From Fimbriimonadales bacterium (GTDB lineage: Bacteria; Armatimonadota; Fimbriimonadia; Fimbriimonadales; GBS-DC): a DNA stretch of 6,137 nucleotides. The notes beneath the pieces are model-generated. The model saw only the letters and a list, made by a program, of their open reading frames with translations. It did no database searches and was not told where the DNA came from. Below, in pieces: positions 1-6,137 of this stretch (its first letter is position 1; each line of letters opens with the position of its first letter). Where the stretch lies: contig JAOAFW010000240.1 in NCBI GenBank assembly GCA_026416065.1, positions 1 through 6,137 on the forward strand. The letters are read 5' to 3'. The translations under genes were made by a program, and so were the position numbers.

Positions 1-19
1 AGATGTGTATAAGAGACAG
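1..19 (+). other. Synthetic Tn5 mosaic-end (library adapter) sequence, not genomic
   Basis: The first 19 bases read AGATGTGTATAAGAGACAG, which is exactly the hyperactive Tn5 mosaic end found in transposase-based sequencing adapters. It differs from the natural Tn5 outer and inner ends, so a real transposon end is unlikely. It sits at the very edge of the window in the orientation expected at an adapter-insert junction, with genomic sequence starting at base 20. It should be trimmed. The leftward coding frame happens to stay open through it and would gain six false residues (LSLIHI). No matching adapter is seen at the right end. Confidence 0.97.
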
Positions 20-3000
20 GTCTAAGCGCAGGCTCACCGTCTTCCCCGCGAGCGGTATTCCGTCGCCGTAGGTGAGCGTTGCAGTAATCGGGACGGTTTG
101 TCCCACTTCACCGGCAGCGTCGGCAATCCGCAGCGCAGTGACGCCTCGGTTAATCGTGACGCTGGCGTTTCTGCTGCTGGGATTGAATCGTCCATCGCCA
201 GGGAACTCCGCCGAGACCTGTTTCGCCCCTGTACCGAATGTCGGCGGCAGCACATAGCTCAGTTCGGCGATTCCATTTGCGTTGGTGGACGCACTGCCAA
301 TCTGCACGCCCGCTATCCGAAACGCCACCGGCATATTCGGCAGGCTTCGCCCTGTAAGCGGTTCGATGAGCCTCGCTTTGAAGCTAATCGTCCGCCCAAT
401 TCGCTCCGAAGCAGGCGTCACGGTCAGCGATTCGAACTGTGTGCTGTAAGCGTACAGCTCATCCGCGCCGATGTCGACCGCTGTGAGGTTGATGCGGTTC
501 TGCCCATCCATGTCCACAGGCTGACTGAGGATGTCGGCGTTGTCGCCCCGGTCGACGCAGGGCGATAAGCCGAACAGGTGGAAGTCGTTCGCGCTGGCGT
601 TGAAGAAGTCGGGATTTGCCACGATGTCGGTCGCGCCTTGCGACAGCCCGCGATAGTTCGGGTTCCCGCTGAAGACGCAGTTGGCGCGCAGGGTGACATT
701 TGCTGTGCTGACATTCTTGCGCTCGATACATGCACCGCCTGTCTGGAAGGCGATAATATTGTTTACGAGCAACACATTCGTATCGTCGGAGGCGTAAACC
801 GCTGCGCCTGTCGAGGCGTTTGCGCTGGTGTTGTGGGTGATGGTATTGTTAATCAGTTGCGCGGTGGTGTTGGACAGGTACACGCCGGCGCTGTTCGTCG
901 CAGTGTTGCGGGCGATGACATTATTGAGAATCAGCGGCGCGCCGCCTAAGATGGAGACGCCTGCCCCGAAACCGCCTCCCGTCGCGGAGTTGTTGAGAAT
1001 GAAGTTGTTGGAAATGACGGCGGAGCTGTTGCTCATTCGAACTCCTGCGCCGTTGCTCCCCGAAACGGCGCCGCCCGTGATGGTAAACCCATCCAGCACG
1101 GTCGCGCGGGTCGTACCCGCAGGAACCGTCACAACCACGCCTGCGTTCTGTCCGTTCAGGATGCTCTCGTGGGCGTAGAGGTCGCGCTGGATACGCGCGG
1201 TTTCGTTCCCCGCAAAACCGCCGAACACGCGCACGCCCTCTCTGAGCGTGAGACGCTCGTTATAGGTTCCCGCTTTGACCCAGACCTGCTGCCCGGCGGA
1301 GGCAGCGTTAATCCCCGCCTGCACGGTGCGCTTGGCGTTCGCCCATGAGTTGCCGCTGTTCGCGTCGTTGCCCTGCGGGGTCACATAGATAATCGGCGCC
1401 TCGGTCAGGGTGAACGGCAGCGCGTTGGAGACCTCACTCGGATAGTTCTGAGCGGTGATGGATACGGTTCCCGGATACTGCAGGTCGGAGGCGGGGATCT
1501 GCGCCTGCACCTGAACTGAGCTGATATAGGTCGTGGGGCGCTCCTGTCCGTTCCAGTAAATGCGCGCACTCGGCTCAAACCCGCTGCCCAGCACGGTCAG
1601 GGTGAACCCGCTGGTGAAAATCAGGCGCGTGTTGGGACTGAGGTTACTCAGCGTCGGCTTCGGATTGCGCACGGTGAACCATTCCTCGTTGGAGAAGGCG
1701 GCGGGATAGGGCGACGGCTGTGGGACGCGCACCTTCACCCGATGCACGCCACCCGTGGTCATTTCGGATGCGTTCACTGTGAAGCGCAGTTCGTTTTCAG
1801 AAACATAGGTGGTGGTTCGAGGCGCGTTATTGAAATAGACCTGGAGTCCGATGTTGTTCTTGAAACCGACACCCAGCACCTTCACGGTCATCGTGCTGCT
1901 GCCGCGCGAGACGATGTTTGGGTCGCAGCGATAGATTACAGGCACGGGGTTGAGGATTGTGAATGACTGGCTGTTGCCTGTCCGTTGTTCGCCCGTGAAG
2001 TTGCTGGGGTTGGCCACATCCACCAGCGCGGGACCCGCAGTTGCCAGCAGGTGCGCAGGGATGACGGCGATGAGCTTCGCGCTGGTAACGAAGGTGGTCG
2101 CCAGCGCGTGCCACTGCCCGGGCGGGTCGATCCCGTCGCGGTGGAGTTTCACAACGGAAGAAGTTTGAGGCGTTTCGCCTTGAACGAAGTTGGAGCCCTG
2201 CACCGTGATCGCGAGTCCGTCCCCGCCCACGCTGTAACCTGCTTGAGGTTGCAACGCGCGTTCCCGATCTTCGTTAAATTGGGGAGGCGGGTAATTCTGA
2301 TAGACGCCCCACTCGTTCGACACACCGCCGCCGGGCAGGGGGGTACGCACCGTGATTCGGATGTTCGCGCCGCCGCTTGGCGGTTGCGGTACGCCCGTGT
2401 TGAGCAGTCTGGCGGGCACTCGGACCCGAATCCAGCCGCCGCTGGGGTCGTAGCCCTGTTCGGAGTCGCTCGAATTCACAGGGACAGGCGTCTCGTTCCA
2501 GTAGACCACCGAGATACCAGGCGTGAAGCTATTGCCCCGAGCCTCTACCTCTATGAGCAGCGGCGCGTCCCCACGCGAGTTGATGTCGTAGTTCGTGAAC
2601 TCCGTGCCTGCCCGAACCCGATTAATGATGGGCAAGCGGTAGCCAACCGTGAGATTGAGGATGTTCGAGTCAATTGCGCCCTGCCGGCGTACCTGCACGG
2701 GATAGGTGCCCAGGTTGTTGAGAATGGCGTCGTGCTGCGGGCGTGTGAGCGTCGCTGTGAGCAGGTTGCGGCTGGAGTCGAAGGTGGTGGGAATCGCTGT
2801 GTTGTTCACATAGATCACCGACTGCGCCGTGAGGTAGCCAAGCGGGCGTCCCTCGATTTTGAGCGCAGCGGAGGGATCGCCGATACGTGCCTCCGTGACG
2901 CCCGGATAGTTGACGCTGTAGAAAATCGTGGGGTCCGTGCTGGTGTTTGCACGGACAGGAATGATGCTGGTGACGGGTTGGTCGAAGCCGCCCATTGTGA

Positions 3001-4276
3001 AGTTGCGTTCAAAGAGCTTGAACGGGCGACTCGCCTCCAGTGCATATGGGTCGATGGGCTGAAGGGTGAAGCTCCCCAACGAGAAGGAACCGATGGAACC
3101 GCTGGCGTAGAACTCCATCGGGATAAAATACAGCCCGCCGCCAAGGGTCAGATAGAAGGTGTTCTTGAAGTCGTTCTCGAAAATCAGTCGTGCACGCACA
3201 TCGAGCGTGCCCGAAAGGGGAACGGTGAACTCCAGCGGTGCCCCGATTTGCCCTTCCGCCAGAAGCTCGCCGTTGGTTCGCTCCAGCCTGAGCTTCGGGC
3301 GCGGCAGGAACTCGACTTCCTGCTTCAAGCCGATCACGCCACGCGCTTCAGCACGGAGCAAACTGTAGCCCGCCGAGAAGGTGTAGGCGGGGCTGTCGGG
3401 GGGAAAGGTGACGCCCTGCTCTAAAAAGTTGAAGGGGGGCATTCCCATCGCCGTCTGAATGAGGTAAATCACCGCCGCGGTAATGTTGCCCGTGAGGGTA
3501 AAGATGCGATCCTCGCCGCTACCCCGCAGGGGAAGGTGAAGTGGACTCGCACTGCTGTTCGATGCATTAACCTCAATAATCGGGTAGTGCAGATCCGCCC
3601 GCAGCAGGTTCGGGAAACGAGGAATCAAGTCGATACTGAGGTCCGACGAGCCGGGCAAGAGGTAATCCCGCAGATTGAAAAAGTCCACCCGTAGATTGAT
3701 GTTGCGCAGTGAGCCTGGCAGCACTTCACCGCTAAACAGCGTCTGCCCTGAAATCTTTCCCGTCATCGTCACGGACGATTGCGCCACCAGTGTTCCGCGC
3801 AGGATGACATTCGCGTCCGGCGTGCGCGTGGTGATTGTGGCGGTTCCGTTGCGCAACAGCCGCGAGAAGACCGCAACCCGCCCGCCGGGCACGATGTAGT
3901 CTCTCTCTGGAACCGAGAGTTCCACTGTCACGGGGTAGGTAATGTCCACCGAGCCGCCGTCGGCGTAGGCGCTGAATGTCAGTCCCGCCTTGCCCGAAAT
4001 GGACGCCTCGCCCTCAACGCCCGTGTCGCCAAAGAAGTTGAAGTAGCCCCCATAGGAATCGGAGCTGCTAAAGGTTGTGCCGAGAAAGTGGGTGTAGTCG
4101 TAGCGATTCACGCCCGAATTAGACCACATGCTCTGGTTGCGCGTGGTCAGGGTGAAGTTATAGCGATAGATGACTCGCCCCGATTGCGCCGGCGCAAGCG
4201 CGATGATGAGAAGGCTCAACAACGCAGCGATGCCCAGTGTGAGCCGTCGTCCATTCTGCCATAAGTGTCGCATCAT
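20..4276 (-). CDS. Large secreted multi-domain protein (IPT/TIG repeats, beta-helix, choice-of-anchor Q, Ig-like), 3' end missing
   Basis: This is one continuous frame without stops, at least 1419 residues, leaving the window before its stop codon. The start ATG at 4276 lies 6 nt after AGAAGGAG; in-frame ATGs at 4282 (no spacing) and 4273 (9 nt) are alternatives. Residues 1-30 form a signal peptide: Arg/His-rich start, hydrophobic stretch about 12-27, probable signal peptidase I site after Ala-Pro-Ala30. Residues 31-450 are beta-rich and match no family I recognise. Residues about 453-957 read as five IPT/TIG-like Ig folds; the last (874-957, with the typical LTVLGSGFEPSARIYWNG) is the clearest. 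Residues 962-1010 are DUF1565-like (IYVTPQGNDANSGNSWANAK), leading into a parallel beta-helix to about 1215 with NN-hydrophobic turns at 1090, 1118, 1143 and 1172. Residues 1217-1271 carry the choice-of-anchor Q signature (SPCVDRGDN, then VDIGADE). An Ig-like domain follows at about 1281-1378, and a second is cut off. Likely exported and surface-exposed, with a structural, adhesive or glycan-binding role (inference). No catalytic residues are identifiable. Confidence 0.93.
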
Positions 4277-4282
4277 GCCCAT

Positions 4283-4290
4283 CTCCTTCT
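4283..4290 (-). promoter_or_regulatory. Ribosome binding site of the large secreted protein
   Basis: On the minus strand AGAAGGAG directly precedes ATGGGCATGATG. The three in-frame ATGs have spacings of 0, 6 and 9 nt. The 6-nt spacing favours the ATG at 4276, and the 9-nt one at 4273 is also workable. The 4282 ATG abuts the site and is unlikely. Confidence 0.8.
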
Positions 4291-4307
4291 GCTCGGTTCT
4301 TTGCTGC

Positions 4308-4323
4308 GCGATCATCGCGATCG
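4308..4323. repeat. GATC-rich nested palindromes
   Basis: Three symmetrical elements overlap here: GCGAT-C-ATCGC (4308-4318), the 8-bp perfect palindrome ATCGCGAT (4314-4321), and CGATCG (4318-4323). They fall in the presumed 5' leader of the leftward gene, about 30-45 nt upstream of its start. They could be a binding site for a dimeric protein or a small RNA hairpin, but such short palindromes also arise by chance in GC-rich DNA. Confidence 0.3.
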
Positions 4324-4336
4324 ACAAATCACCTGT

Positions 4337-4365
4337 AGGCTACCCCAGTTCTGAGTAACAGACAA
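4337..4365 (-). promoter_or_regulatory. Candidate sigma70-type promoter for the large secreted protein gene
   Basis: On the minus strand a TTGTCT -35-like box (4365-4360; four of six consensus bases) is separated by exactly 17 nt from a TAGCCT -10-like box (4342-4337; three of six). Transcription would begin near 4330, giving a leader of roughly 54 nt. The spacing is ideal but the -10 box is weak, so an activator may be needed or the true promoter may lie elsewhere. The -35 box overlaps the left arm of the inverted repeat at 4363-4385. Confidence 0.35.
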
Positions 4366-4385
4366 TTTTTTGCAGAAAATTGCAA
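4363..4385. repeat. Two overlapping inverted repeats, possible operator
   Basis: CAATTTT (4363-4369) and AAAATTG (4376-4382) form a perfect 7-bp inverted repeat with a 6-nt spacer. Overlapping it, TTGCA (4370-4374) and TGCAA (4381-4385) form a perfect 5-bp repeat, also with a 6-nt spacer. The pair lies between the two divergent genes, overlaps the candidate -35 of the leftward gene, and is 30-52 bp upstream of the rightward -10 box. This suits an operator for the adjacent helix-turn-helix protein, or an A/T-rich UP-like element. Either role is inference. Confidence 0.4.
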
Positions 4386-4411
4386 CACGGCGTCCCGAAG
4401 TGAAGTTTTCG

Positions 4412-4420
4412 TGGTATAAT
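4412..4420 (+). promoter_or_regulatory. Extended -10 promoter of the double-HTH regulator gene
   Basis: TGG-TATAAT combines a perfect -10 hexamer (4415-4420) with the TG extension at 4412-4413. No good -35 box exists at the expected distance (around 4392-4397), which is typical of extended -10 promoters. The predicted start, about 7 nt after the hexamer, falls near 4427, only about 10 nt before the ATG at 4437. The transcript would thus be nearly leaderless, with only a GGGGA (4426-4430) at its extreme 5' end as a weak ribosome binding site. Confidence 0.7.
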
Positions 4421-4436
4421 CGTTCGGGGACATCCG

Positions 4437-5744
4437 ATGGGCGCGCTCGGCGAGTATCTGGGGAGCCTGCGGCGTTCGCGCACACTGTCGATTCGCCAGC
4501 TGGCATCGTCGGCGCGACTCAGTCCTTCCACGCTCAGTCGCTGGGAATCAGGGCGGACTCGCCCCTCCGCTTACGAACTCGACGCCCTGCTGGATGCGGT
4601 GAAGGCCACGCCGTCCGAGCGGCGTCAAGCATGGGAGCTGCTGGATGCGTCCCGGGCGGTGCGACGCCTGCGTGAGGGGGCGGCTTGCGCCCTCGCAGTG
4701 CAGACAGTGCCCTCCATGCCTTTGGCGGGCGACTTGTTGAAATCCCTGCGCTTACGGACGGGCTGGACCCTGCAACAGACAGCGACGCAGCTGCAAATCC
4801 ATCCCGCCACACTCAGTCGCTGGGAGCGCACCGAGAGCTGGCCCACCGACGAGCAACTCCATCGCCTCTGCTTTCACCTGCACGCCCGCGCCGAAGAGGC
4901 GATCGCGCTCAGCATGGGGCGACTGACGCTGTGCTATGACCAGAAACCGTTCCCCAGTGGGTTGCCTGCTCTGACTGAACTCGTGCGCGATTTAGAGCAA
5001 GCGGTTATCCTTGTAGAGCCTGCGCTGGAAGATCTCTACTATCTCGCTCTGGAGATGCACTTGTGGCGGCTTCTACAGTGCAACACCCCTGTACTGAAGT
5101 TGCTCATCTCAGTTTATGTGCGCCATGCACGTGCGCTGGTGAACAACGCACGGTTGATTGAGGCGCAGACGCCTGCCTACCGCGCCCTTCACTTGATGAG
5201 CCGTGCGGAACCACTGGATTACCGGTGGCTGGGCGCAGCACATGTTGTTGCGAAGGGCGCGGCGGAGAGCGGGAGTCGTCCTCGCCCGTTGCAAGGGGTC
5301 GAGGTGCTGCGCGACTGGCTGCCCGTTGCGGCGCGGCTATCGCGCCCTTATGAGGCGTGGTTCCGTCGCGACCTCGCCGAGTATCTGAGCCAGACGCGTT
5401 CCCACACTCAGGCTTTGGAGACCAGCCAGTATGCAATGCAAATCGGGCAGGGTATTGGCGAGGACAGGCATGTGCTGCTCTCGCACGCGCTGGTGCTGTT
5501 AAATGTGGGACGCCCTTCGGAGGCACTGGAGCTACTGGAGTCATCCTCACTGACGTGGGACGACAATCGGGGGCCGATGCAAACCGTCCATGAGTCGATC
5601 ATCTGGGCGCGGGCCCTGCACAGGGCGGGATTGAACAGTGAAGCGTTTTGTTGGGTTGAGCGGGCGCGTCGGACGGTTGAGGCGCAAAACCTCTGGCAGG
5701 TACGCAGTCGTGTGGAAACGCTGAGCCGTGATGTAGAGACTTAG
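4437..5744 (+). CDS. Putative transcriptional regulator with two XRE-type HTH domains and a TPR-like helical C-terminus
   Basis: A 435-residue soluble protein with no signal peptide or membrane segment. Residues about 5-60 form an XRE/Cro-type helix-turn-helix: SIRQLASSARLSPSTLSRWE gives helix 2, the turn and the recognition helix. Residues about 97-152 are a second copy (TLQQTATQLQIHPATLSRWE). Both share TLSRWE, at 32-37 and 125-130. A 35-residue linker lies between them. Residues about 180-430 are almost entirely helical, with Ala/Leu-rich helix pairs (for example 322-335 and 344-370) that resemble degenerate tetratricopeptide repeats, as in regulators that sense a peptide or protein partner. 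Such proteins normally have a single HTH, so the tandem arrangement is uncommon. The ATG fits the promoter closely and precedes the first HTH by a few residues. Role inferred: DNA-binding regulator, possibly of itself and of the divergent secreted-protein gene. The DNA-binding call is strong; the TPR call is moderate. Confidence 0.9.
   Translation: MGALGEYLGSLRRSRTLSIRQLASSARLSPSTLSRWESGRTRPSAYELDALLDAVKATPSERRQAWELLDASRAVRRLREGAACALAVQTVPSMPLAGDLLKSLRLRTGWTLQQTATQLQIHPATLSRWERTESWPTDEQLHRLCFHLHARAEEAIALSMGRLTLCYDQKPFPSGLPALTELVRDLEQAVILVEPALEDLYYLALEMHLWRLLQCNTPVLKLLISVYVRHARALVNNARLIEAQTPAYRALHLMSRAEPLDYRWLGAAHVVAKGAAESGSRPRPLQGVEVLRDWLPVAARLSRPYEAWFRRDLAEYLSQTRSHTQALETSQYAMQIGQGIGEDRHVLLSHALVLLNVGRPSEALELLESSSLTWDDNRGPMQTVHESIIWARALHRAGLNSEAFCWVERARRTVEAQNLWQVRSRVETLSRDVET
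4528..4825 (+). repeat. 19-bp near-identical direct repeat within the two HTH domains
   Basis: CCACRCTCAGTCGCTGGGA occurs at 4528-4546 (R=G) and 4807-4825 (R=A), 279 bp apart and in the same reading frame, encoding the TLSRW part of each recognition helix. Leu, Ser and Arg each have six codons, yet both copies use the same ones. Flanking sequence is far more diverged. This fits an internal domain duplication, local gene conversion, or codon bias combined with protein conservation. Confidence 0.7.
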
Positions 5745-5791
5745 TGCAGGTTTACTCGCTTTTTCGCACTTGCAACCCCGGATTACCTGCC

Positions 5792-5800
5792 GAGAGGAGG
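5792..5800 (+). promoter_or_regulatory. Strong ribosome binding site of the small exported protein
   Basis: GAGAGGAGG contains a full AGGAGG core. It lies 7 nt before the ATG at 5808 and 4 nt before the in-frame ATG at 5805, favouring 5808. This site is much stronger than that of the upstream regulator gene, suggesting higher translation of the small protein. Confidence 0.85.
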
Positions 5801-5807
5801 TTGCATG

Positions 5808-6080
5808 ATGAAACGATGGTTGATGGCTCTTGCAACAGGCGCTGTGCTATGCGCCTCTCTTGCCTTCGCGGACGGCAGGAAGTCCGCTAATTTACAACCT
5901 GTGGAATCAGGTCAACTTGTGATGCCCCAACGCATGATGAAAATGCGCTGGGAAAACGGGTGCATCGTACCCGTGACCCCGTGGGTTGAGATAGGCGACC
6001 TCGCGCCTGCAGGGCCCTGCGACCCCAACGAAGCCCTCGTGTTCGACCGTCTTGTCAAGACGCAGCAGGAAACCCGATAG
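5808..6080 (+). CDS. Small exported protein of unknown function
   Basis: A 90-residue protein, or 91 if the adjacent ATG at 5805 is used. Residues 1-21 are a convincing signal peptide: MKRW start, hydrophobic core LMALATGAVLCASL, and a signal peptidase I site after Ala-Phe-Ala21. Cys15 lies in the hydrophobic core and is preceded by Leu, so it does not form a lipobox. The mature part of about 69 residues has two cysteines (52 and 71), which could form a disulphide, and is rich in Pro and charged residues. I recognise no family, repeat or catalytic motif. The gene starts 63 nt after the regulator's stop on the same strand, so it may be co-transcribed; no clear separate promoter is seen. The signal peptide and ribosome binding site make it a real gene rather than a chance frame. 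Confidence 0.82.
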   Translation: MKRWLMALATGAVLCASLAFADGRKSANLQPVESGQLVMPQRMMKMRWENGCIVPVTPWVEIGDLAPAGPCDPNEALVFDRLVKTQQETR

Positions 6081-6098
6081 GCGGCGCGAACTGCCGCC
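6080..6098 (+). terminator. GC-rich hairpin at the stop codon, possible terminator
   Basis: GGCGGC (6080-6085), a 7-nt loop, and GCCGCC (6093-6098) form a perfect 6-bp GC stem that begins at the last base of the TAG stop. No T-tract follows, so it is not a canonical intrinsic terminator. It could pause polymerase, protect the 3' end, or be chance. The 39 bases beyond it to the window end show no gene or motif. Confidence 0.35.
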
Positions 6099-6137
6099 CC
6101 GACTTCGCTCCCGGCACGCGCTGGTTCTTCAGTTCCA

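Noticed and set aside
1..19. A genuine Tn5-family transposon end
   Set aside because: The bases match the engineered mosaic end, not the natural outside or inside ends. There is no transposase or target duplication, and it sits exactly at the contig edge.
753..1009. CRISPR-like or nucleotide tandem repeats in the beta-helix region
   Set aside because: The periodicity (25-29 residues) is at the protein level only; the DNA units are diverged and vary in length, as is normal for beta-helix coils.
72..1178. Several shorter plus-strand open frames (98-568, 578-949, 828-1178)
   Set aside because: They are antisense shadows of the beta-helix and Ig-like coding region and have no plausible protein features.
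1985..3424. A 479-codon open frame on the plus strand
   Set aside because: It lies wholly opposite the minus-strand giant gene, whose translation gives coherent domains and a signal peptide. The plus-strand translation is low-complexity, rich in Arg/Val/His, with no domain and no ribosome binding site, as expected for the complement of GC-rich coding DNA.
5104..5550. A 148-codon minus-strand open frame opposite the regulator
   Set aside because: Its product is Arg/Pro/Ala-rich with no recognisable domain, and the plus-strand regulator frame explains the region fully.
5743..5790. Inverted repeats AGTGC/GCACT (5743-5770) and GCAGGT/ACCTGC (5746-5790) as a terminator after the regulator
   Set aside because: Stems are only 5-6 bp with loops of 18 and 33 nt, the T-run lies inside the loop, and no T-tract follows the stem. 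They are too weak to call.
5808..5870. Lipoprotein signal in the small exported protein
   Set aside because: The cysteine at residue 15 is preceded by Val-Leu within the hydrophobic core and lacks the small residue needed at -1. The Ala-Phe-Ala signal peptidase I site at 19-21 fits better.

Overview
This looks like the end of a bacterial contig, most likely from a metagenome or draft assembly. Bases 1-19 are exactly the synthetic Tn5 mosaic end used in transposase-based library kits, so the true DNA starts at base 20. The sequence is fairly GC-rich, has strong Shine-Dalgarno sites and a perfect TATAAT box, and carries a very large exported protein with IPT/TIG, parallel beta-helix, choice-of-anchor Q and Ig-like modules. 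That combination is common in free-living bacteria such as Armatimonadota, Chloroflexota and Planctomycetota. I cannot name the phylum from sequence alone; Armatimonadota is only a guess.

Layout: (1) 20-4276, minus strand: one uninterrupted reading frame of at least 1419 codons that runs off the left end. It encodes a secreted, multi-domain, beta-rich surface protein with its C-terminus missing. (2) 4277-4436: a 160-bp divergent intergenic region. It holds a perfect extended -10 box for the rightward gene, a weaker promoter candidate for the leftward gene, two overlapping inverted repeats and a small GATC-rich palindrome cluster. (3) 4437-5744, plus strand: a 435-residue cytoplasmic protein with two XRE/Cro-type helix-turn-helix domains followed by an alpha-helical, TPR-like C-terminal half. 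(4) 5745-5807: a short gap with a strong ribosome binding site. (5) 5808-6080, plus strand: a 90-residue exported protein of unknown function, followed by a GC-rich hairpin. (6) 6099-6137: nothing recognisable.

How they may fit together (inference): the double-HTH protein is transcribed divergently from the large exported protein and sits just upstream of a small exported protein. It could regulate itself and the giant surface-protein gene through the inverted repeats between them. Nothing in the sequence proves this link. No mobile element, CRISPR array, tRNA or rRNA was seen.
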